Below, piece after piece: positions 57,249-64,000 of a stretch of DNA of 64,000 nucleotides. The stretch is from Eubacterium sp. (lineage in GTDB: Bacteria; Bacillota; Clostridia; Lachnospirales; Lachnospiraceae). The stretch covers positions 62,001 to 126,000 of the forward strand of contig JAFRNE010000010.1 of NCBI GenBank assembly GCA_017430325.1, written 5' to 3'. The stretch's first letter is position 1. Every line of letters begins with the position of its first letter. The notes under the pieces were generated by a model that was given only the letters and a program-made list of their open reading frames with translations, did no database searches and had not been told where the DNA came from. Made by a program: the position numbers and the translations under genes.

Positions 57249-57391
57249 ATTTTTTCTGTTTCTCTCCTTCCTTTGCCCTCTCGGTGATTCGACTGCTTCT
57301 CCTTCTGAGCATCGCGTCACTCCAGGAAAAAACGCGGATCTATGGTCTTCCGTCCACCGTAACCAAACGATCCAAATCTACAACTACGATG

Positions 57392-57463
57392 TCTTCGGAT
57401 ATCTGCAGTTTATCCGAAGATTATACGCTTTCCGGTATTTATTACCCCTTCGGGATAGCGTAT
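57392..57463 (-). other. structured 5' leader of the GH53 gene (two consecutive hairpins)
   Basis: Hairpin A has perfect 10-bp arms TCTTCGGATA/TATCCGAAGA (57392-57401, 57411-57420). Hairpin B has outer arms ATACGCT/AGCGTAT (57423-57429, 57457-57463) with internal CCGG/CCCC-GGG pairing options. Both lie in the predicted mRNA leader, 140-215 bases before the ATG. I cannot match them to a known riboswitch. Confidence 0.45.
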
Positions 57464-57478
57464 GATCCCAGCCTGTGT

Positions 57479-57494
57479 GCGCAACCGATTGCGC
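57479..57494. promoter_or_regulatory. LacI-type operator upstream of the GH53 gene
   Basis: GCGCAA-CCGA-TTGCGC has perfect 6-bp arms around a 4-bp centre. It is centred about 24 bp downstream of the predicted start, a usual position for a repressor. Confidence 0.6.
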
Positions 57495-57516
57495 GCATAT
57501 TCCCAAACCTATTGTA

Positions 57517-57546
57517 ATTATACTCTAAATCCCATATTTTTATCAA
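57517..57546 (-). promoter_or_regulatory. sigma-A-type promoter of the GH53 gene
   Basis: TTGATA (57541-57546) and a perfect TATAAT (57517-57522) on the minus strand are 18 bp apart, predicting a start near 57510 and a leader of about 260 nt. Confidence 0.6.
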
Positions 57547-57601
57547 TTGACATTAATTTCATAAATAATTAATAAACCATGGCAAAACTGCACAAAAAAA
57601 C

Positions 57602-57638
57602 ACGTGAAATCCGCGCAACCATGCGCAACATTTCACGT
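57602..57638. terminator. two-part hairpin flanked by A and T runs
   Basis: Outer arms ACGTGAAAT/ATTTCACGT (57602-57610, 57630-57638) enclose an inner stem GCGCA/TGCGC (57613-57617, 57622-57626). A7 precedes and a T-run follows, so it could terminate in either direction; it lies after the ATPase gene and before the GH53 promoter. Confidence 0.6.
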
Positions 57639-57661
57639 ATTTTTACAATAACACAACTGCC

Positions 57662-57735
57662 AAACTCCCGAAAATATGCATAATTCATATTTTCACCTAC
57701 TTTTTTTATGCATCCATGCATATTTTCGGGAGTTT
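57662..57735 (-). terminator. long inverted repeat, likely terminator of the DUF4143 ATPase gene
   Basis: Arms of about 18 bp (ACTCCCGAAAATATGCAT at 57664-57681 and its complement at 57716-57733) are separated by 34 nt and begin 16 bp after the ATPase stop. The minus-strand 3' side is followed only by a short TTTGGC, while the plus side has TTTTTT. Confidence 0.5.
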
Positions 57736-57750
57736 TTTATCGAATAGTTT

Positions 57751-59088
57751 TTAATCAATCAGATCAAGCACCGGTAACATGACATTATCCTCCATGAACG
57801 CGCACATATAGACCGGCATGTATGTCTTACGCCCTTCTACGTTGATATCACAATCCGCAAATATAAAAGCCTTTGTAATCTCATATTCAGGATTATTCAG
57901 AGCCTTATCAAGAGCAGAATGGACGTAATAATCTTTTCCACTTTTAACCTCTATCGGAACAATATTATTTTCGTATTCTATGACGAAATCCAACTCTCCA
58001 TTCTTGTGGCTATTGTAAAAATATGTATTGAAACCATGAGCGTTCAGCTCCTGTGCAACAGCATTTTCAAATACTCCCCCAAGATTTATCTTATTATTCT
58101 GAACAAGTATCTGAGTACGAAAAGCATTTCCATATTGGTATGTCAGCAGTCCAACGTCAGAACTGTACAATTTAACCAGACTACTCTTCTTATTTTGATA
58201 TAATGACACTCTCGGTTCAGTAGTATTATAGGTCGGTATAACAACCCCTGCCGAAGTTAACCATATAAAACTGTTTTCTGTTTTTTCATAGTAAAGCCTC
58301 TTTTTTATGTCAGAATAATTAAATCTTCTGTTTTGTTTCATCAAGGTCGAAGGAACCAGATTGTAAATATCCTCTAACATCAGCTTCCTATCTTTACTGT
58401 CATATTTTGTGAAGTCTCTCTTATATTGTTGTATGATATTGCCTTGTATTTCCGAAACAGTGTTCATATCGGCTGTTTCAATATATTCTCTTACCGCATC
58501 CGGCATACCTCCTACAACCAAATATCTGCAAAAGTGTTTCATCATTTTTTTGTTAACAAGGTCTCCAACAGGTTTTCTTTCAGCAAAACAGTTTCTTAAA
58601 TACTTTATCGTATCATCAGTAACTCCTGAAGCCATGATGAATTCCTCAAAATCCAGCGGATACATATTGATCTCTTCCATATATCCAACTGGTACAGAGC
58701 GTATATCCCTTAATTCAACACCCAGAAGAGAACCGCTGAGAATATATCTGAACCTTCCGTCGTCCACCCAAAACTTGATCCTTGTAACAATATCCTTCAA
58801 TTCCTGAACTTCATCAATAAATACTATCGTCTTGCCGGAAACAAACTTATAATCAAGTGCTGTGGAAATATTTATTATCATATCATTCACGGTCATCGCA
58901 TCCGATAGTACCGGTATAAGTTCAGGGTTCTCAATAAGATTTATTTCAAGATAATTACAGTCATGTGATTTTAGAGCTTCACGAATACTATACGTTTTCC
59001 CGACCTGTCGGGCTCCCGTAACCATCAGTGCTTTCTTTGAATTTTCAATCCATTTACTTATTTTTTGATCAACTTTTCTTTTTATCAT
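57751..59088 (-). CDS. AAA family ATPase with DUF4143 C-terminal domain
   Basis: The 445-residue protein has an AAA_14-type P-loop (MVTGARQVGKTYSI near 20-33), Walker B TIVFIDEVQEL, sensor-like ILSGSLLG and a C-terminal DUF4143 domain with the nuclease-like GELDFVIEYENNIVPIEVKSG. The family is common and poorly understood, and is often found as isolated genes in Firmicutes and Bacteroidetes. It is a stand-alone gene. Its ribosome binding site GGGGGTG lies inside a strong hairpin (59095-59130). Local base composition is more A/T-rich than in neighbouring genes, which may point to horizontal origin. Confidence 0.88.
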   Translation of the reverse strand: MIKRKVDQKISKWIENSKKALMVTGARQVGKTYSIREALKSHDCNYLEINLIENPELIPVLSDAMTVNDMIINISTALDYKFVSGKTIVFIDEVQELKDIVTRIKFWVDDGRFRYILSGSLLGVELRDIRSVPVGYMEEINMYPLDFEEFIMASGVTDDTIKYLRNCFAERKPVGDLVNKKMMKHFCRYLVVGGMPDAVREYIETADMNTVSEIQGNIIQQYKRDFTKYDSKDRKLMLEDIYNLVPSTLMKQNRRFNYSDIKKRLYYEKTENSFIWLTSAGVVIPTYNTTEPRVSLYQNKKSSLVKLYSSDVGLLTYQYGNAFRTQILVQNNKINLGGVFENAVAQELNAHGFNTYFYNSHKNGELDFVIEYENNIVPIEVKSGKDYYVHSALDKALNNPEYEITKAFIFADCDINVEGRKTYMPVYMCAFMEDNVMLPVLDLID

Positions 59089-59094
59089 AATAAA

Positions 59095-59130
59095 ACACCC
59101 CCGTTTGTAACCATATTACAACGGGAGTGT
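59095..59130 (-). promoter_or_regulatory. hairpin covering the ribosome binding site of the DUF4143 ATPase gene
   Basis: Positions 59095-59110 pair with 59116-59130 (15 pairs, one mismatch, one bulge) with a 5-nt loop. The GGGGG of the likely Shine-Dalgarno sequence, seven bases before the ATG, is in the stem. The short U-rich tail (TTTTATT) also lets it serve as terminator for the upstream EAL gene. Confidence 0.6.
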
Positions 59131-59242
59131 GATTTTTTCAATGATTTTCGCATCATTCTCGAGATTTTTTCAATAGTTTTTTACCAATATTTATGATTTT
59201 TTCAATGATTATTTGCATATTTTTGCGATTTTTTTCAAAAAC
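59131..59242. repeat. four T-tract direct repeats at an exact 32-bp period
   Basis: GATTTTTTCAATGATT starts at 59131 and 59195, GATTTTTTCAATAG at 59163 and GATTTTTTTCAAAA at 59227: every start is 32 bp after the last. The unit core is GATTTTTTCAA, with unrelated 16-bp spacers. It fills the spacer between the EAL gene and the ATPase gene. Confidence 0.75.
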
Positions 59243-59253
59243 CGCCTGTACAA

Positions 59254-61548
59254 CTACGCCACAATATTCTTCTTCTCAAACTCATCCAACGGGATCGGCC
59301 TTGCGAAGTAATAACCCTGGAACATCTCGCAGCCCATCTCGGTCAGGAAGCCAACCTGCTCCTCTGTCTCAACACCCTCGGTGATCACCGGAATGATAAG
59401 CTTCTGAGCCATATTGATGATCTCCTGAAGGATGATATGTGCTCGAGCCGTATCTCTCGTCTTCCTGAGAAATACCATATCGATCTTCAGCACGTCGACC
59501 GGCATATCCTTAAGCAGGTTGAGTGATGAATAACCGCTGCCGAAATCGTCCATTTCCACGATGAAGCCGTCCTTGCGAAGCTTCTCGATCAGCTGCAGCT
59601 TCATATCGATATCTGTCATCATGATGGACTCGGTGATCTCCAGACGGAGCATCTTTGAGTCGATGCCGTATTTATCAACAAGTCCCGAAAATACTTCATA
59701 AATATCAAGATAGTAGAAATCCTTAGGCGAGATATTTACCGACAGATAGAGGTCGTCCCTTCCAAGATCCTTCCACTTCTTCAGGATCTTGCAGGCCTCC
59801 TCCCACATAAAGCGGTCGAGGTTCACTATCCTTCCGTTTCGCTCAAGGATATCGATGAATCTGCCCGGAGCCATAAGACCTTCCTCCGAATGCTGCCACC
59901 TTACAAGCACCTCAGCGCCTTCAACCTTACCGTTTGAATTAACCTGGGCCTGCAGGAACGGAACGATCTGCCCGCTCTTCATGGCATCCTCTAGACTTCC
60001 GGTGATCTTCTGCTCCCAAAGGATGTCATCACGCATGGACTCCTCGTAATAAGCGAAGCAGTTCACAGTGCTGTTCTTGATTGAATTGATAGCCATGAAA
60101 GCCCTGTCGATCATAGCTGTGACCGGCAGCGACCTGTCTGTGATCTCGTAGATACCTATATGATTGATTATCGGATAATCCGGATTCTCTTCGATGAAAA
60201 GATACTCCTTCATTCTCTTCGATACTCTCTCCTCGATGAATTCATCCTTCGGAAGGAGCAGCAGGAACTTATCGGCGAACAGTCTTGCGAAAAGCCTGTC
60301 GTCTCCGGCAAGATCGGATATAAGATCCGCCACCTTATTCAGCAGCTTATCACCCTCCTGCCTGCCAAATACATCATTTATCAGCTTGAATTCCTTGATA
60401 TCGGAAACCATCATCAAATACTGTATATCTGTATTTTCAGCGAGCTTCTCAGCAGCGTTCTCATAAAACGCAGACATATTTAGGATGCCTGTCAGTGAGT
60501 CATGAGTTGCAAGATATCTGTCCACAGCAGCCTTCTTAACCTCTTCAGTTCTGTCCTGAAGAAGAACGTATGCACCCATAAACCTGTTAATGCTGTCATA
60601 AACCGGCTTATACTCTGCCTGGAAGGTGTGGATGCCGTCCTCTCTCTTAAGCTCGCTCGCCTGGATGAAAGGCTCCATTCCGTCCTTACCCTCCTGCTTC
60701 AGAAACTCAAGGAGGTATTTCTTAGCCTTATCAAAGTCGCCCTTCTCGATAGCAAACAACTTAAGGCTGGTCGGATTCATATAAACACAGTTGAAATTGT
60801 TATCATAGAAAAATGCAGCATTCGAGAAGTTCGCGAAAACCTTATTGAACATCTGATGCGTGAGCAGGAACTGATTGTACCTGACAGAGAAGAAATAGAT
60901 CAGGATGCCGCAGGCCATAAAGCCAAGCATCGAGTTATTGTAAGGAGTCTTGGTAAATACATTTATGAACTCCCAGATAACGTCCATCACAAATACAAGC
61001 CCTATCACGAAATATCTCTCCATATAGAGCCTTGAGGTTCTGTGCATCTTCGTAACAAATATGGCTATCAGGCCGATAATGATGATGAATGATATGCCCA
61101 GGTGCACAAAATGATACCACTGCGAGTCAAGCAAGAAGTAGATGTTCTTGTCTTTGAGCGTGGTCTGCTGAAGCTTATAAACATGTGAAAATACCGGATT
61201 AAGTCCCACGGAAATGCTGTCAGCGATAAGCACCAGATAGCAGATCTTCTCTACTCTCGGGTAAGAGAAGCTGCAGTATTCAAGCGAATATCTGATGAGC
61301 GCCATGAGAATAAGATTTGTACCGATCAGGTACCAGATATATGCGATATCATTGACAAGCCTGTCTTCGGAGATTGCGATCACCGCATTTGCGGCAACAG
61401 GAACGAGGCACACCACAAGAACACGCCTTACGGTGCGTGCGATCTCTTTGTTAATCTTATAGGACCTGTTAATGCAGAACAGGACCAATAACGATAAAAT
61501 AGTTAACGCAATAATATATCCTGTCATAACCCCTCCGATGTACCCCAT
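59254..61548 (-). CDS. 7TM-PAS-GGDEF(degenerate)-EAL cyclic-di-GMP phosphodiesterase-type protein
   Basis: The 764-residue membrane protein has seven N-terminal hydrophobic helices (about 1-230, HisK_N 7TM-like), a PAS-like domain (about 235-345), a GGDEF-fold domain (about 345-490) and an EAL domain (about 500-755). The GGDEF signature reads FADKF, so cyclase activity is unlikely. The EAL domain keeps its key residues: AEVLVRW, VNISPKDF, LEITES, DDFGSGYSSL, LKIDMVF and TEGVETEEQ. It likely degrades c-di-GMP in response to a membrane or small-molecule signal. It stands alone between an ATPase and a kinase gene. Confidence 0.9.
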   Translation of the reverse strand: MGYIGGVMTGYIIALTILSLLVLFCINRSYKINKEIARTVRRVLVVCLVPVAANAVIAISEDRLVNDIAYIWYLIGTNLILMALIRYSLEYCSFSYPRVEKICYLVLIADSISVGLNPVFSHVYKLQQTTLKDKNIYFLLDSQWYHFVHLGISFIIIIGLIAIFVTKMHRTSRLYMERYFVIGLVFVMDVIWEFINVFTKTPYNNSMLGFMACGILIYFFSVRYNQFLLTHQMFNKVFANFSNAAFFYDNNFNCVYMNPTSLKLFAIEKGDFDKAKKYLLEFLKQEGKDGMEPFIQASELKREDGIHTFQAEYKPVYDSINRFMGAYVLLQDRTEEVKKAAVDRYLATHDSLTGILNMSAFYENAAEKLAENTDIQYLMMVSDIKEFKLINDVFGRQEGDKLLNKVADLISDLAGDDRLFARLFADKFLLLLPKDEFIEERVSKRMKEYLFIEENPDYPIINHIGIYEITDRSLPVTAMIDRAFMAINSIKNSTVNCFAYYEESMRDDILWEQKITGSLEDAMKSGQIVPFLQAQVNSNGKVEGAEVLVRWQHSEEGLMAPGRFIDILERNGRIVNLDRFMWEEACKILKKWKDLGRDDLYLSVNISPKDFYYLDIYEVFSGLVDKYGIDSKMLRLEITESIMMTDIDMKLQLIEKLRKDGFIVEMDDFGSGYSSLNLLKDMPVDVLKIDMVFLRKTRDTARAHIILQEIINMAQKLIIPVITEGVETEEQVGFLTEMGCEMFQGYYFARPIPLDEFEKKNIVA

Positions 61549-61611
61549 TATTAAGATTATCTTAACATTTTTTCGGAAGAAAATAAAGTAAAAATATGTT
61601 TTAAAACCTTC

Positions 61612-62958
61612 TCAGACCTTCTTCACCAGCAGCTCCACCACAAAGCCGTTATCATTATAATATTCAACACCGCCGCCCTGCTTCTCCATATAGGATTTCA
61701 CAAGGTGCATTCCGATACCGTAACCGCTCTGATCCTTCGCAAGCTTACCGCGGTAATATTTCTCGGTTATAAGCGGCAGGTCGTCCTCATCAACGCCCGG
61801 TCCGTTGTCGCTGATACGCACGCGGATAAAGCTGTTTCCCGGATTCTTTATCTCGTCAAATGCAACGTGGATATCGGTTCCGGCGTATTTGTGCGAGTTG
61901 CCGATGATATTGTCGATAACCTGCTCCATCCTGAACTTGTCCATATAAACAAGGCACTTCGGGATGCTGTTATCGAGAATGATCCTTCCGTAATTCTTCA
62001 GGCTGTGGAAGTAGTTTTCGATCAGCTCGGTGCTCTCCTCAACCGGATTCACTTCTATCCTTTCAAGCTCGTTCATGCTGGCCTGAAATACATTTCCCAT
62101 AATGTGATTGATGGTCTCCGCCTTCGCAGATATGCTGCCAACCTTCTGGAGCATATCCTCTATCTCTTTTCGGGATATTGTTATCTCGCCTGCCGTCTGA
62201 GACGCGTCCTCCTGCCCCATATTTGATGCAGCCTGTGTTCCGGCAGCCTCTTCGAGCCTCCTGCCGTATTTCACCTCAAGCACCTCGCAGGTAGCCTGGA
62301 TAGTTGCCACCGGCGTCTTGATATCGTGGCTGAGGTCCGCAACCATTTCCTTCTTCGCCTTCTGCATCGCAGCCTCCCTCTCGCGGGATGCCTTCAGCTC
62401 CTCACGCATCAGGTCAAAGCTCTCCGTGAAGCCCTCAGATATCGAGCTCTTTCTGATCGGAAGCGGTACGTCAAGGTTGCCTCTTGCGATCTCCGTTGAG
62501 AATCTGCTGAGCTCCTTAACCGGCTTTATCATGCGGAAATACAGTATCACCACAAGCAGTATTCCACACAAAAGAACAACGCCCCATATTATAAGCGCTG
62601 TCTTAAAAAATACATCCGTATCGCTGTCATGGTCCTCGGCATAGTCATTCCAGACCGCCTTACCGATAAGCTCTCCACCCGGCGCAAAGTCCACGATCAT
62701 CGCATAGTCGCCGTAGTATTTTGAAAGCTCGGCATCAACCAGTGAGCTCGAAAAAACTATATCGCAGCCGTAGCGCGATTCCAGCTCTTCTATCGACGTG
62801 CCCGCAAGATAATCCTTCTCCATGGATATCAGCTTATCGTTGTAAAAAGAGATATCTCTTTTCTTCCGGTCAAACCTGCCCCTTGCAGAAAATATTACTA
62901 TGAGAGCCGCTGCCATCAGACCTATGAATAATATTAACGCACCCTTTAATTCCTTCAC
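61612..62958 (-). CDS. sensor histidine kinase (two TM, HAMP)
   Basis: The roughly 448-residue kinase has TM1 (about 7-24), a sensor of about 100 residues, TM2 (about 120-140), HAMP with ARGNLDVPLPI, HisKA phosphoacceptor DLSHDIKTPVATIQAT and HATPase blocks IDNIIGNSHKYAG, DNGPGVDEDD and GYGIGMHLVKSYM. A longer frame runs into the regulator gene, so GTG 62958 is a better start; the GGAGG at the regulator's end lies 15 bases before it, so the start is uncertain. It is a clear paralogue of the kinase at 41200. Confidence 0.87.
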   Translation of the reverse strand: MKELKGALILFIGLMAAALIVIFSARGRFDRKKRDISFYNDKLISMEKDYLAGTSIEELESRYGCDIVFSSSLVDAELSKYYGDYAMIVDFAPGGELIGKAVWNDYAEDHDSDTDVFFKTALIIWGVVLLCGILLVVILYFRMIKPVKELSRFSTEIARGNLDVPLPIRKSSISEGFTESFDLMREELKASREREAAMQKAKKEMVADLSHDIKTPVATIQATCEVLEVKYGRRLEEAAGTQAASNMGQEDASQTAGEITISRKEIEDMLQKVGSISAKAETINHIMGNVFQASMNELERIEVNPVEESTELIENYFHSLKNYGRIILDNSIPKCLVYMDKFRMEQVIDNIIGNSHKYAGTDIHVAFDEIKNPGNSFIRVRISDNGPGVDEDDLPLITEKYYRGKLAKDQSGYGIGMHLVKSYMEKQGGGVEYYNDNGFVVELLVKKV

Positions 62959-62968
62959 AGCTTTCTCA

Positions 62969-63736
62969 CTAATCCTCCAGAATATATCCGGTTCCCCAGA
63001 TGGTCTTGATGATATCAGGATTGTTCGGATCCACCTCCAGCTTTTCGCGGAGCTTCCTGATATGAACATTCAGAGTACCGTCACTGTAGAAGGTATCTCC
63101 CCAGACCTCGTCGAAGAGAGTCTCCTTCGTAACTATCGTATTTTTATGGTCGTAGAGGCATTTCAGAAGCGCAAATTCCTTAGCTTTAAGAGAGATGCGC
63201 TCGCCATCCTTGATAACTGACATGGTAGGCGCATCAAGTGCAAGCCTTCCGGCCGTATCAGCTTCGTCACTGCCATTACCGGAGCCACTTCCGGCACCGC
63301 CATTACCGGTTCCACTATTTCCGGCACTACCATTTCCGCTCTGCACTGCGTCCTGCTTCAGCTTCTCCATCTGCTCTATCCTCTTCAGGTTCACGCGCAC
63401 CTTCGCAAGCAGCACTGACAGGCTATAAGGCTTCTTCACATAGTCGTCACCGCCTATGCTGAGCGCCACAAGAACATCATCGTCGCTCTGCCTTGCACTG
63501 ATAAAGAGTATCGGAATACTCATCTCCTCGCGCACCTTCCTGCACACCTCGAAGCCAGAACCGTCCCCGAGATTTATATCCAACAGGAGCAGATCGACTG
63601 TATTTTCCTCCAGAAAGGCATAGCAGTCCGCAGCACTGCTTACGTATGCCGTGCTGACATCAAACATCATAAAATACTCTGCCGTCATCTTCGCCAGTTC
63701 TGTTTCATCATCTACTATGAGGCAATTGTAGTGCAT
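62969..63736 (-). CDS. OmpR-family response regulator
   Basis: The 255-residue protein has a receiver (MHYNCLIVDDETELAKM; LLLLDINLGDG; LFISARQ; YVKKPYS), a Gly/Ser/Asn-rich linker (about 130-160) and a winged helix (HKNTIVTKETLFDEVWGD region, LNVHIRKLREKLEVD). I chose ATG 63736 after AAAGGTGG over a GTG three codons upstream. It mirrors the regulator at 42527, also in its glycine-rich linker. It lies downstream of an ABC permease gene whose end is at the window edge. Confidence 0.9.
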   Translation of the reverse strand: MHYNCLIVDDETELAKMTAEYFMMFDVSTAYVSSAADCYAFLEENTVDLLLLDINLGDGSGFEVCRKVREEMSIPILFISARQSDDDVLVALSIGGDDYVKKPYSLSVLLAKVRVNLKRIEQMEKLKQDAVQSGNGSAGNSGTGNGGAGSGSGNGSDEADTAGRLALDAPTMSVIKDGERISLKAKEFALLKCLYDHKNTIVTKETLFDEVWGDTFYSDGTLNVHIRKLREKLEVDPNNPDIIKTIWGTGYILED

Positions 63737-63875
63737 CGCCGCCACCTTTCTTTCACTTATTTCCTATCAATGATTTTATACTATTTATCCCTTATGTCAA
63801 TCACAACTCAATAAACATCCTCATAACGCCCGCCGAAATATGTAACACTATTATGGCTGTTTCTATACAACAGAA

Positions 63876-63899
63876 ACCGGGCGACTCACGCCACCCGGT
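63876..63899 (-). terminator. hairpin after the ABC permease gene at the window edge
   Basis: On the minus strand ACCGGGTGGCG-TGAG-TCGCCCGGT forms a GC-rich stem with a bulge, followed by TTTCTGTT, 33 bp after the permease stop. It separates that gene from the response regulator. Confidence 0.6.
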
Positions 63900-63931
63900 A
63901 TCCATATATCCTAAAACCTTTCACGCTATTA

Positions 63932-64000
63932 TTACTCCTCCGTGATCATCTCAACCGGCTGGAGCTTTCTGACCTTGCGTCCGAAAAGTCCCGAGGTAAG
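63932..64000 (-). CDS. C-terminal end of a probable FtsX/MacB-type permease (partial)
   Basis: Only the last 22 codons are visible, ending FGRKVRKLQPVEMITEE and TAA. The [KR]-[KR]-x-x-P-x-E-x-x tail is typical of FtsX-type permeases, and the position next to an HK/RR pair matches the 37940-43291 module. The call is tentative because the fragment is so short. Confidence 0.5.
   Translation of the reverse strand, partial: LTSGLFGRKVRKLQPVEMITEE

Noticed and set aside
59131..59242. CRISPR-like array
   Set aside because: The repeats are about 11-16 bp with 16-bp spacers, are A/T-rich, and there are no cas genes; a phased T-tract array fits better.

Overview
The window reads as chromosomal DNA of an anaerobic, Gram-positive, plant-polysaccharide-degrading member of the Firmicutes, most likely a gut or rumen Lachnospiraceae (Butyrivibrio/Roseburia-like). 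The reasons are strong GGAGG-type ribosome binding sites, some TTG starts, a cellobiose 2-epimerase plus mannosylglucose phosphorylase pair as known from Ruminococcus albus, a sortase-type anchored galactanase, abundant OmpR-type two-component systems next to ABC exporters, and no outer-membrane genes. Species cannot be fixed by eye. No rRNA, tRNA, IS element, phage or CRISPR array was recognised. Most genes lie on the minus strand; mutS2, one two-component pair and purC lie on the plus strand.

Region 1 (1-4781) is an operon for intracellular beta-mannobiose use: sugar phosphomutase, cellobiose 2-epimerase, GH130 mannosylglucose phosphorylase and mannose-6-phosphate isomerase (cut by the window edge). 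It can take mannobiose to fructose-6-phosphate. Region 2 (4926-12405) holds housekeeping genes: a KtrB/TrkH potassium transporter next to a voltage-gated-type K+ channel, purE, a bacterial PH-domain protein, a decayed gene remnant, ilvC, a rhomboid protease, a GntR regulator and the exonuclease YhaM.

Region 3 (12638-29607) is the most interesting part. A nitrogenase-like operon, in the order D-like, K-like, NifB-like, H-like and without NifE/NifN, lies just downstream of a second unit that encodes a stand-alone NifX/NifB-C domain protein, an HcxA-like hydroxyacid dehydrogenase, a HisC-type aminotransferase, a complete cystine-type amino-acid ABC importer and an Ldh2-family dehydrogenase. Beside them sit a MalY/PatB C-S lyase, a transsulfuration-family enzyme, a LysR regulator and cysteine synthase. 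I find the same 17-bp palindrome (TATAG-N7-CTATA) centred about 66 bp upstream of a plausible -10-derived start for the nitrogenase-like operon, for the NifX/transporter operon and for cysK. This ties them into one putative sulfur-responsive LysR regulon. The best reading is a methylthio-alkane-reductase-like (Mar-like) sulfur-scavenging system with its own importer and 2-oxo/2-hydroxy acid enzymes; the substrate is inferred, not shown.

Region 4 (29734-43291) carries mutS2, an OmpR/HK pair, a TetR-controlled ABC exporter with two adjacent operator palindromes, purC, and a MacB/FtsX-type ABC exporter next to a second HK/RR pair. Region 5 (43294-51805) holds a ferredoxin-domain aldo/keto reductase, araD and araA, a four-helix membrane protein, an acetyl-esterase-type hydrolase, a coiled-coil protein with a degenerate AAA+ domain, an aldose-1-epimerase-like protein and an HTH-Uma2 fusion. 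Region 6 (52116-57750) is a 1710-residue multimodular GH53 galactanase with a LacI-type operator and structured leader. Region 7 (57751-64000) has an AAA/DUF4143 ATPase preceded by a hairpin over its ribosome binding site and four T-tract repeats at an exact 32-bp period, a 7TM-PAS-GGDEF(degenerate)-EAL protein, a third HK/RR pair and the end of an ABC permease gene.
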